From positions 1 through 60,102 of the IMG/VR virus record IMGVR_UViG_3300032286_000443: 60,102 nucleotides of DNA; one strand, given 5' to 3'. A program made the translations under genes and the position numbers. The first letter of the stretch is position 1, and every line of letters begins with the position of its first letter. Below the pieces are notes generated by a model, which was not told the origin of the DNA, searched no databases, and saw only the letters and a program-made list of their open reading frames with translations. This DNA comes from a virus. Positions 7,860 to 14,644 of the stretch are shown piece after piece.

Positions 7860-7978
7860 AAAAATTACTAGACATTTTATACAAAATCGGCCAAAGCATT
7901 GGTCAGGCCCGTGCTGCTTCTGCCATGGCTCGTGCAGGCATGTACAAAGAAGCACAGGCATTAATGTCTGGCAAGTAA
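7856..7978 (+). CDS. 40-residue helical protein, unknown function
   Basis: Residues 1-14 are amphipathic (MKKLLDILYKIGQSIG) and the rest is Ala/Met-rich helix (ARAASAMARAGMYKEAQ). AAAAGGAAAAC precedes the start inside the upstream gene, and the start overlaps that gene's stop. Such short Ala-rich helices can bind membranes or helical partners; the phasin-like gene next door makes a granule- or membrane-associated role possible but unproven. Confidence 0.6.
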   Translation: MKKLLDILYKIGQSIGQARAASAMARAGMYKEAQALMSGK

Positions 7979-8027
7979 TATTGCATTTTGTCAGATCGCT
8001 TTACAAAGCGTGACACAGTCTATATAA

Positions 8028-8033
8028 TAAATA
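8028..8033 (+). promoter_or_regulatory. Late promoter hexamer for the phasin-like gene
   Basis: TAAATA within TATAATAAATAC, 51 nt before the ATG at 8085. Strong AAGGAG precedes the start. Confidence 0.5.
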
Positions 8034-8084
8034 CTTAGGCAGTAACGATACTGCTTATACAAACATACACACAAGGAGAAAAAT

Positions 8085-8354
8085 ATGTTTTCAATGTTCG
8101 CACCATACCTCACGCTCGAAGCACATATCGATGCGTTTCAAACTACCAAGCGTGGGTTGACAGACAAGGTCATTACTGACCCTACATTAAACAAAGCAGC
8201 ACACGATTTTATCAATGCTCAGACTGTTTTTGCCAAGATGTTGGCCAAAAACTTCACTGATCTTGCCAAATATTCTGTGGACTCTTACGCTAGTAAGGCA
8301 TTTCCACAAACTAAAGAAAAAGCCACTACGGCCCAAGACACACAGGGAGATTAA
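8085..8354 (+). CDS. Phasin-like helical protein
   Basis: 89 residues, almost entirely amphipathic helix with regularly spaced hydrophobics (KAAHDFINAQTVFAKMLAKN, then DLAKYSVDSYASKAF). The length, helix pattern and F/A/K-rich core resemble phasins, the proteins that coat polyhydroxyalkanoate granules in many proteobacteria. No catalytic residues are visible. Strong AAGGAG lies 7 nt before the ATG. It ends 2 bases before the next gene. If it is a phasin, the host likely makes PHA granules; an unrelated helical virion or membrane protein is an alternative. Confidence 0.45.
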   Translation: MFSMFAPYLTLEAHIDAFQTTKRGLTDKVITDPTLNKAAHDFINAQTVFAKMLAKNFTDLAKYSVDSYASKAFPQTKEKATTAQDTQGD

Positions 8355-8356
8355 TT

Positions 8357-8632
8357 ATGACACAATTTGAAACACCAAAACTACCAGAAGTAAAATTCAA
8401 CAAGAACGGCTACGAAATCCGTACAGACATCTTGGGTATGGCCAAGAGCCTAGTACAAGACGATTTCCATGCTAAATTTCAAGGCTGGGAAATGACTGCT
8501 ACTCGTGATGAGAAGACTGGTCAAATCGTTAGTACTGTTGCAATGCCTACTTTTCCAGGACTTGACAAAGTATTGGAAACCGCAGAAAAAATGTATGCAT
8601 TTGTCAATGCTGGCGCAAAGTCTAGTAAATAA
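8357..8632 (+). CDS. Small alpha/beta protein next to the phasin-like gene
   Basis: 91 residues. The N-terminal part is polar (KLPEVKFNKNGYEIR). The middle contains GWEMTATRDEKTG with a beta-hairpin look, and the end is a helix (VLETAEKMYAFVNAG). No family is recognised with certainty. It follows the phasin-like gene after 2 bases, with AGGGAG in the overlap region, and the unit ends at the terminator at 8682, so the two proteins are probably made together. Confidence 0.6.
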   Translation: MTQFETPKLPEVKFNKNGYEIRTDILGMAKSLVQDDFHAKFQGWEMTATRDEKTGQIVSTVAMPTFPGLDKVLETAEKMYAFVNAGAKSSK

Positions 8633-8681
8633 ATTATAATATAATAATAAAATTGGGCGTAGCCTGTATAATATATTTGTA

Positions 8682-8713
8682 GAAAAGAAAGCCCCTTCGG
8701 GGGCTTTTCTTTT
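8682..8713. terminator. Bidirectional rho-independent terminator
   Basis: GCCCC-TTCG-GGGGC hairpin with UUCG tetraloop, flanked by an A-tract on one side and a T-tract on the other, so it works in both directions between converging units ending at 8632 and 8719. Confidence 0.92.
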
Positions 8714-8718
8714 GAGTG

Positions 8719-9192
8719 TTACTCCTTAGGATTAAATGACTCGGGGGCTACTGGCCATATTACATTGTTTGGATCTGGTCTATTGGTAATATCCGCTAAC
8801 GCCTGAAAATATGCATCAAGTTCCTGTAGATTGTCTGTGGTAGGAAGACCCAATCTAGTTTCTCTAGCATGTCTAACGTATTTCCACTCATAGAGTCTAA
8901 TCAACTGGTCGCGTGTGCTACGCAAAATGGCCCATTGCTTGGCCAGATGTCTCCTATTTTCTACTTCAGTTTCGTCTTCAACTATCCATGATGCACCGTC
9001 CCAAGTAGCTACCTGACCGCGAACAGTATCTGGACGATCCGGTGCTCGTGTGTATCCTGCAGACTCTAACTCACTGTCGGGAGTATCCGGAGTAACATTA
9101 ATAACAGTGCTGTCACCAGTTGATATTACAGTGGGTCTGTCTTGTGGGTAGTCACCATTTAGTGAATATAAGTTTTGAATATACGTGGTCAT
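8719..9192 (-). CDS. Tail fibre assembly-type protein
   Basis: 157 residues. The C-terminal half has the pattern W-x-x-L/I-R-x-x-R-D-x-L-I-R (residues about 86-101: AKQWAILRSTRDQLIRLYEW), which characterises phage tail assembly chaperone (Phage_tail_APC-like) domains. Downstream residues contain a conserved P-x-x-x-D turn (GLPTTDNLQELDAYF). The N-terminal half is a small beta domain. It is the last gene of the fibre block 8719-13175, which fits a chaperone or cap for the neighbouring fibres. AGGAT precedes the ATG. Confidence 0.7.
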   Translation of the reverse strand: MTTYIQNLYSLNGDYPQDRPTVISTGDSTVINVTPDTPDSELESAGYTRAPDRPDTVRGQVATWDGASWIVEDETEVENRRHLAKQWAILRSTRDQLIRLYEWKYVRHARETRLGLPTTDNLQELDAYFQALADITNRPDPNNVIWPVAPESFNPKE

Positions 9193-9202
9193 TTGAATTA
9201 TC

Positions 9203-10285
9203 CTATAATGATGGAACTATTATGTCGTAGGAAGTGCTGACTACCAGTGACGGAGTCAGTGTCAATCCCCCAGAGTGATTATAAGTCTGACTAAAAGTTG
9301 GGTAAAGGGTATTATCCAAGCCGCACATACTACTAAAACCGCCAGCGCCGTCGTACTGGTCAGACCAAAGACCTCCAATCCAACTATTAGCATAACGACT
9401 GTCAGTTTTGCAATAATTAACAGAATCAGACAGAAGATCCAACTCTGGAACCATACCTATACTTATAAATCGATCAGCCTGTTGTTGTGCTGTGGTTCGG
9501 CCCGGAATGTCAATATTGAAAATATTGTTATTACGCCAACCATCAATTTGAGCAGGAGGTCCAGCATTAGTTAACCCTACCAAATACTCACCAGTGGATA
9601 TTCTGCTTCTAGTGGATTTTACAAACTGAGTTTTACCCGCCACTGGTTCATAATACGCAGTTGTCAATCTAGCAGTATCCACACCTCTAAAGGCTATAGA
9701 ATATACGTGTCTGGTAGAAGTGCCGGTGCCTCTAGGACCGTATTGAGTATTAACGGTGTACATGCCGGTTTCAGTTACTTGGATTATTTTCAAGGCTAAG
9801 AAACTTCTATATGTTCCCAGCACTGCTGTCTGTCCTGTGACCACACTAGCCCAATCGCCTGCTGCAAAATTACTTGGAGACCATTGATTTTGTCGTGCAT
9901 TTAATATTGCTGCCTCCTGATAGCTAGCAACTGTTTGAGAGCCAGTTCTTACGTTGGATATATAAGGTTGCCACGCACTTCCCCTGCCTTGGTTTGTCAA
10001 AGTAGTGGCTGCTGTGCTACCGGTGGTGCTTCCTATGTAGCCTTCACAGCCTATGATATACACCACATCTCCGGCTTTTAAATACATCGGTGGAGACGTT
10101 AGCCCTGTAGAACTGAGGACTGTTGCACCGTTCACGCTGCATTCATAATAGCCCACTACCTGTAGTGTAGCAGCGTTGGGAATAGGAATTTGATCTGGTC
10201 TAAGCAACATTCCAATTTTTTGTATTCCTAAATTGGCATTGTATCGGTTTGACCGTCTGGAACTCAGTCCTATAAAACCATCCAT
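9203..10285 (-). CDS. Tail fibre / adhesin protein
   Basis: 360 residues, rich in Ser, Thr, Gly, Tyr and Asn with low charge, typical of phage adhesins. It looks like a paralogue in style of the next gene: a short N-terminal tail-attachment part with G-x-x-L...R, then a beta-rich domain. The C-terminus (GGLTLTPSLVVSTSYDIIVPSL) is a hydrophobic beta-strand end as found in trimeric fibres. AGGAGG lies 5 nt before the ATG at 10285. No enzymatic residues are recognised. Confidence 0.65.
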   Translation of the reverse strand: MDGFIGLSSRRSNRYNANLGIQKIGMLLRPDQIPIPNAATLQVVGYYECSVNGATVLSSTGLTSPPMYLKAGDVVYIIGCEGYIGSTTGSTAATTLTNQGRGSAWQPYISNVRTGSQTVASYQEAAILNARQNQWSPSNFAAGDWASVVTGQTAVLGTYRSFLALKIIQVTETGMYTVNTQYGPRGTGTSTRHVYSIAFRGVDTARLTTAYYEPVAGKTQFVKSTRSRISTGEYLVGLTNAGPPAQIDGWRNNNIFNIDIPGRTTAQQQADRFISIGMVPELDLLSDSVNYCKTDSRYANSWIGGLWSDQYDGAGGFSSMCGLDNTLYPTFSQTYNHSGGLTLTPSLVVSTSYDIIVPSL

Positions 10286-10297
10286 GGATGCCTCCTA

Positions 10298-11347
10298 TTA
10301 ATATGGTATTTCAATTAGAATACCTCCAACGTTGTCAAAGAATCCTGTGATAGCAGGGAATGTTCGATTACTAAAATTGTGTCTCTGTAATCTATTATTA
10401 TAGATAGGGGAAGTGCTATACATCCTGGGAATATTGTCGCTGACCCACGAAACATTCCAAGTTTCGTATTGACTATTGTCACTGGCCCAATTACTATGCG
10501 TTCCACTGCCGCCGTTGGAGAAATCGTTAGGTATTACATATCCAATTGCATCTGGATAAGCATCCGGAGGGCTGCTGGTTGTGATAATTTGTGTATATAC
10601 AAAATTTAAATACAGTGTATTATATTTTCCAAAATCTTGTAAGGTGGTCTTTTGTGCGATTTCGTTGGTATCAGCATCACTCCAACTGCCTGTTATGTTA
10701 AGATTTAAGGTCGGGCTACTGGCTGTGGGCACGCCTCTTAAAACATAAACAGTGCCGTCGGTTATATTTTGAACACTGGTAGATGAGCCCATAGCGGCAT
10801 TGGCTAGTACATCGCTGCGGGTGATGAAGGGATACTCGTTCAACAATTGGTCATCTGTGGCATTTTGTGGTATTCGAATCCAGTGAGCAGAAAGACTTGA
10901 TCCCGAGGCTACGCTAAATGCGCCGAAAGTACTCCAGTACGCTAGTTTGTTCTTTGTCGATACATTACTGCCAGTTTGGGGAACATGAAACGCACCGCGG
11001 GCAGAATGCATTATTAATATCATAAGGTCCCCTCGCTTTAATTGTGTTCCAGTAACGTCTTGAGATAAACTATTGAATAACGGCACATAATTAGTGCCAG
11101 GCCATCCTACCCAGAGTGATCGATCGGTGCTGTCAAAGTAATATGCGTTTATATAATTGTTAGTCCGAGAAACTAACTGAGGAGAGTTTATTATGGTATC
11201 TCGACCGCCGGCCAAGTTGTAGTGAGATTTTAAATTCATCATACCACTTAAATTGTTAGTGGAATTCAAAGCACCTGGTGTAAAATGATGCTGTTCGCTT
11301 ACACCCATTTTGCCAAGTGTTAAAGAATTATGATATCTATTAAACAT
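10298..11347 (-). CDS. Tail fibre / adhesin protein
   Basis: 349 residues, Ser/Thr/Asn/Tyr-rich beta protein. The N-terminus YHNSLTLGKMGV and the C-terminus FPAITGFFDNVGGILIEIPY mark two ordered ends. The centre has repeated LNLNITGSW-type strands. It lies between two other fibre genes and shares their composition, so tail tip or fibre is the natural reading. No individual promoter or strong ribosome-binding site precedes the ATG, so it probably depends on the upstream fibre gene. Confidence 0.62.
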   Translation of the reverse strand: MFNRYHNSLTLGKMGVSEQHHFTPGALNSTNNLSGMMNLKSHYNLAGGRDTIINSPQLVSRTNNYINAYYFDSTDRSLWVGWPGTNYVPLFNSLSQDVTGTQLKRGDLMILIMHSARGAFHVPQTGSNVSTKNKLAYWSTFGAFSVASGSSLSAHWIRIPQNATDDQLLNEYPFITRSDVLANAAMGSSTSVQNITDGTVYVLRGVPTASSPTLNLNITGSWSDADTNEIAQKTTLQDFGKYNTLYLNFVYTQIITTSSPPDAYPDAIGYVIPNDFSNGGSGTHSNWASDNSQYETWNVSWVSDNIPRMYSTSPIYNNRLQRHNFSNRTFPAITGFFDNVGGILIEIPY

Positions 11348-11357
11348 AACTATGCAA

Positions 11358-11708
11358 TTAATCAGTAGTAGTTATTTCTTCGTAGGAAACCACAGCACTA
11401 CAGCCAGTTCCGCTTACGGTTAGCACACTGTTATTTGACACCGCATACTGCAAATAAATGCCAGTATCTTTTGATAGGGCTACCAGTGTTGCATTGGCAG
11501 GCACTGTTATACTGTTGGCAATATAGCCAGTGACGCCGCTTATTGCAACACTAACACTGGCTGTGCCGCCGGTAGCGTCGCCAGCTATGACAATGCTGTT
11601 AACTTTGATAACCATGAGAGCCGAACTAGGCGACAGTGTTAAGTTAGAGGCCAGGGTTGACGCTGTTGTTTTTCCTTGAATATTACTTACATTTACAATA
11701 TTAGGCAT
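11358..11708 (-). CDS. Small beta-rich fibre protein
   Basis: 116 residues, nearly all Val, Ala, Ser, Thr, Ile and Gly, reading as alternating beta strands (VNSIVIAGDATGGTASVSVAISG). This composition fits a small immunoglobulin-like or fibre-knob domain. AAGGAAT precedes the ATG at 11708. It sits between the collagen-like fibre and a larger fibre and may act as a cap or connector. Confidence 0.6.
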   Translation of the reverse strand: MPNIVNVSNIQGKTTASTLASNLTLSPSSALMVIKVNSIVIAGDATGGTASVSVAISGVTGYIANSITVPANATLVALSKDTGIYLQYAVSNNSVLTVSGTGCSAVVSYEEITTTD

Positions 11709-11717
11709 TTTTATTCC

Positions 11718-13175
11718 TTATCCAAATACTATTGTCATTGCAATAGCTTTTCCTATACTAATTCCTTCGCCGCCGCCGCCACCGGAGCCTGCACTACCAG
11801 TATAGCCGGTAATACCTAGTCCAACTGAACCAGTATAGCCAAGACTACCAGTATAGCCAAGACTACCAGTATAGCCTACACTTCCAATATAGCCTACACT
11901 TCCAGTATAGCCAAGACTACCAATATAGCCAAGACTACCAGTATAGCCAAGACTACCAGTATAGCCAAGACTACCAGTATAGCCAAGACTACCAGTATAG
12001 CCAAGACTACCAGTATAGCCTACACTTCCAGTATAGCCTACACTTCCAGTATAGCCAAGACTACCTAGTCCAACTGAACCAGTATAGCCTACACTTCCAG
12101 TGTAACCTTGATCTCCGTTAGCACCTTGTGGAATTGTAAAGTTTAATACTGCTGCACTAGCGGTGCCTGTATTGGTCACATTTACATTAGAACCAGCAGC
12201 TCCGGTTGTTACATTACCAATTACTATCGTGCCTGCTGGTCCTTGATCTCCTGCATCGCCCGTTCTTGCAAAAGTAACAATAACTGTAGAACTATTAGCA
12301 ATTGACAACGATCCTGACAGATATGCAATAGGCACAATGAAATGGTTTTCGGGGGGTCCTCCGGCTTCAACATGTGACCCAATAATAGAAAACATAGCTG
12401 AATTAGTTAAGTTTGTTTTTTCTGCTACTGTGAAATGTCCTTTGATAGCACTGGTTGAATCATCAATTGTTTGTAAGAAATTATAGATATACGCACCCAG
12501 TTTATCGTAGTAATTAATGTACAATTCTGTGACTGCTGAAAATGTTAGACTGTTAAATTCAATGGCGCCAGTTGGTGGCTCGGTGCTTGATATGTCAGTA
12601 TTGTAGGTAAATTCAAAGGCAGCACCACCAAAACCTCCATCTACGCCTTTACTACCATAATAACCAACTGACCCAGTGTAGCCAAAACTACCGGTGTATC
12701 CTATATCACCTACGCTACCATAATAACCAATTACGCCAAAACTACCGGTATAACCTTGTGGCCCCGATACCTCGCTTTGACTTCCTGTATATCCATGACT
12801 ACCAGTAAATCCTCCACTACCTATATAGCCTACTGATCCAGTGTAGCCAAGATTGCCTTGACTACCTATATATCCAACACTACCAGTAAATCCTCCACTA
12901 CCTATATAGCCTACTGATCCGGTATATCCTCTACTACCAGTAAATCCAATTGATCCATTGTAGCCAAGATTGCCTTGACTACCTATATATCCAACACTAC
13001 CCCAATAACCCGCTCCGCCGCCGCCTGTAGTAATCGCAATACCACCAGGTGTCTCGCCGTCGGACAAGCGAAGTTCACCAGTATCTTCGTCATAGAAGAT
13101 CTGTCCGTTATTTCCTATGTAATCATCAACACCGGTTGTTAGTACTCTGCCGGATTTTATCTTTTGTACAGGCAT
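11718..13175 (-). CDS. Collagen-like tail fibre
   Basis: 485 residues. Residues 1-55 contain a fibre N-terminal domain (QIFYDEDTGELRLSDGETPG). Residues about 57-185 and 357-470 are collagen-like with Gly at every third position, built from repeats of GYTGS-V/L and GYIGS. Between them lies a globular domain of about 170 residues containing AAVLNFTIPQGANGDQGYTG at its end, probably the trimerisation or knob unit. The protein ends in a Gly-rich linker and SIGKAIAMTIVFG. Collagen-like repeats in phage fibres give long thin trimers. The late-promoter hexamer ends 5 nt before the ATG inside a 6-bp dyad (13176-13193), with no Shine-Dalgarno site. Confidence 0.88.
   Translation of the reverse strand: MPVQKIKSGRVLTTGVDDYIGNNGQIFYDEDTGELRLSDGETPGGIAITTGGGGAGYWGSVGYIGSQGNLGYNGSIGFTGSRGYTGSVGYIGSGGFTGSVGYIGSQGNLGYTGSVGYIGSGGFTGSHGYTGSQSEVSGPQGYTGSFGVIGYYGSVGDIGYTGSFGYTGSVGYYGSKGVDGGFGGAAFEFTYNTDISSTEPPTGAIEFNSLTFSAVTELYINYYDKLGAYIYNFLQTIDDSTSAIKGHFTVAEKTNLTNSAMFSIIGSHVEAGGPPENHFIVPIAYLSGSLSIANSSTVIVTFARTGDAGDQGPAGTIVIGNVTTGAAGSNVNVTNTGTASAAVLNFTIPQGANGDQGYTGSVGYTGSVGLGSLGYTGSVGYTGSVGYTGSLGYTGSLGYTGSLGYTGSLGYTGSLGYIGSLGYTGSVGYIGSVGYTGSLGYTGSLGYTGSVGLGITGYTGSAGSGGGGGEGISIGKAIAMTIVFG
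11807..12112 (-). repeat. 18-bp repeat array encoding GYTGS-L/V (block 2)
   Basis: About fifteen near-identical 18-bp units (plus-strand look ACCAGTATAGCCAAGACT) encode six residues each. The very high nucleotide identity, including silent sites, suggests recent expansion or contraction by slippage or recombination. Confidence 0.9.
12655..13010 (-). repeat. Degenerate collagen-type repeat array (block 1)
   Basis: Second G-x-x array of the same gene with more varied units (GYIGS, GFTGS, GNLGY, GVIGY). Longer segments of the array (IGSQGNLGY) recur twice, showing duplication of multi-unit blocks. Confidence 0.8.
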
Positions 13176-13180
13176 GACAA

Positions 13181-13186
13181 TATTTA
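13181..13186 (-). promoter_or_regulatory. Late hexamer adjacent to ATG of the collagen-like fibre
   Basis: TAAATA ends 5 nt before the ATG at 13175. It is centred in the perfect dyad TGACAA-6 nt-TTGTCA (13176-13193). No Shine-Dalgarno sequence. Confidence 0.55.
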
Positions 13187-13196
13187 TTGTCAGCTA

Positions 13197-13484
13197 TTAT
13201 CTTGACATCAGTGCTCGTAACTGTTGAATAATGTCGTTTTGTTCAGGAGGTTCTTCTCCTACTGTTTCCTGGTCAGTTAATTTGTCAATAACTGGACTAT
13301 CTTTGCCTGCGGCAGCTTTGGCAAGTTCTAGTTCTTGCTGTTGCGGGCTAACCATTACAGGGTTTTGTTGTAATTCTGTATCGGGTTCAGAGGGTGTTTG
13401 CCCAGCAGCATTAATCACAGGATCTTCGTCACCATTAATAGAAATTGTGATTGGCACATTAATAGTGAATTCTTTTGCTCTCAT
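13197..13484 (-). CDS. Small MRAKEF-leader protein, unknown function
   Basis: 95 residues. The N-terminus MRAKEFTINVPITISING begins with the MR-x-x-E(F) pattern shared in this window. The rest is acidic and Pro/Gln-rich with a helical Q-rich end (EQNDIIQQLRALMSR), likely disordered. AGGAA lies upstream of the ATG. The position among fibres but with a head-type leader is odd; function unknown. Confidence 0.6.
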   Translation of the reverse strand: MRAKEFTINVPITISINGDEDPVINAAGQTPSEPDTELQQNPVMVSPQQQELELAKAAAGKDSPVIDKLTDQETVGEEPPEQNDIIQQLRALMSR

Positions 13485-13550
13485 AGTGGTTTACTTCCTA
13501 GATATTTGGGATAGCGTTTGTTAAGGTTGTACATAATAACTCCTGCAATC

Positions 13551-14096
13551 TCATATGCGTTGATTAATTATATTCCAGTCTATTATTTTCCACTGGTTAA
13601 GCAGATAAGCTTCTTTATCGCTTTGATAGTCTAAGGCCCATGCATGTTCCCACCAATCAATTATCAGCACAATGTCGTTTTTAATTTGATGATTTTTTAT
13701 GGTTTTTATCTTGCCATCACGAGCCAAGTACGCCCAGCCGCTGCCTTGTATGGCCATTGCTGCTTGCTTAAAATCTTCTTTAAACTTTTTGAAGTTATCA
13801 AAATGCTGATTGATAAATTCAAGACTAGCACCAGTTGGCTTATTAACAGCCACCGGAGTTTTAAATTGACTAAAATATTTCGAGTGTAGGAAGGCACCTG
13901 CTTGGTTAAATTCCACATCGCCTTCCTTCTTATTGAATCTATCACAATAAGCCTTGTATAGTTGACCATAATGATAGTTCATTGTCCCCTCGCCGACACT
14001 GGGGCCGAATGCAGTTAATTCATCCGCCAATTTGACACGTTCTAGAGTCGTTGGTTCAGTATTTTCTATTAGAGTTTTAAGAAATGAGTAAGACAT
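13551..14096 (-). CDS. Fe/Mn-type superoxide dismutase
   Basis: 181 residues. All metal-site motifs of Fe/Mn superoxide dismutase are present. H42 is in NYHYGQLY, H71 in FLHSKYF (the H-x-x-x-F ligand region), GSGWAYL is at 118-124, and D147-W-W-E-H151-A-W gives the third and fourth ligands. The enzyme converts superoxide to oxygen and hydrogen peroxide. The N-terminus is shorter than bacterial SodA/SodB and starts directly in the first helix region, so it may be a compact version. It has no clear ribosome-binding site and follows the zinc-peptidase gene after 4 bases, suggesting co-translation. Whether it acts in the cell or is packaged is unknown. Confidence 0.88.
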   Translation of the reverse strand: MSYSFLKTLIENTEPTTLERVKLADELTAFGPSVGEGTMNYHYGQLYKAYCDRFNKKEGDVEFNQAGAFLHSKYFSQFKTPVAVNKPTGASLEFINQHFDNFKKFKEDFKQAAMAIQGSGWAYLARDGKIKTIKNHQIKNDIVLIIDWWEHAWALDYQSDKEAYLLNQWKIIDWNIINQRI

Positions 14097-14100
14097 GATA

Positions 14101-14526
14101 TTATGTCAGTATATCAGATTCTGCAATCAACGGCTTGACTACTAGATATTGTGGATAATTTTTATTAAAATGTCTCATTACTATGCCAGCAGTTGCGTTA
14201 GCTTCATTTTCGTGGGGGCTACCTGTTTTGCCGCTGTTGGCCTGTAATTGGTGTTCGGTATCTTGCTTGTAATGAGTTAGCTCGTGAGCAATAGTTCTCA
14301 GTATATCGTTTGGGTGACGATTGGCCAGTGTAACATACAGAGTTTTCTCATCATTTACATAGCGGCCAAATGTAGGCTGCTCGTCATCGTCAAGTTTGTG
14401 CAGAAACACCATCTTAGGCAAGCCTTTAAGGCCAATGTAGTGCATGGCCAAGGGAAGAAACTTCTTGAACATTTCTAAAAAAGTATCTTTCTGCTGGGAT
14501 TCGGATAAAAACTCGTTAGCTCGCAT
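14101..14526 (-). CDS. Zinc metallopeptidase with capsid-targeting-like leader
   Basis: 141 residues. HELTH at 81-85 is the zincin H-E-x-x-H site and E108 in the downstream HENEANATAG segment is the likely third ligand, as in SprT/DUF45-like or minimal gluzincin-type peptidases. The N-terminus MRANEFLSESQQ matches the MR-x-x-E-F pattern. L-S-E fits the T4 prohead-protease rule (L or I, any residue, then E), so the leader could be a capsid-targeting sequence and the peptidase an injected internal protein. The late hexamer ends 4 nt before the ATG and there is no Shine-Dalgarno site. Confidence 0.82.
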   Translation of the reverse strand: MRANEFLSESQQKDTFLEMFKKFLPLAMHYIGLKGLPKMVFLHKLDDDEQPTFGRYVNDEKTLYVTLANRHPNDILRTIAHELTHYKQDTEHQLQANSGKTGSPHENEANATAGIVMRHFNKNYPQYLVVKPLIAESDILT

Positions 14527-14530
14527 GGTG

Positions 14531-14536
14531 TATTTA
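14531..14536 (-). promoter_or_regulatory. Late hexamer adjacent to ATG of the zinc peptidase
   Basis: TAAATA ends 4 nt before the ATG at 14526 (TAAATACACCATG). No Shine-Dalgarno sequence, so the mRNA should be leaderless. Confidence 0.6.
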
Positions 14537-14644
14537 GTTGCCGCTTACTTTATACGGCGCTCACTACGCGGAGCAGTTCAATTGCGCGGACGCCTGGGCC
14601 TAAGCCCCCGTGACGACAACGGTCCCTAAGGTGGGTAACTTTAT
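14537..14644. other. GC-rich intergenic stretch with small inverted repeats
   Basis: No open frame of note. It contains GGGC-CTAA-GCCC and other short dyads and is richer in G and C than its surroundings. It may end transcription of the large glycosyltransferase gene, but no T-tract follows, so the function is unclear. Confidence 0.35.

Noticed and set aside
11807-13010. CRISPR or regulatory repeats
   Set aside because: The 18-bp units are in frame and encode G-x-x collagen-like sequence, so they are coding repeats.
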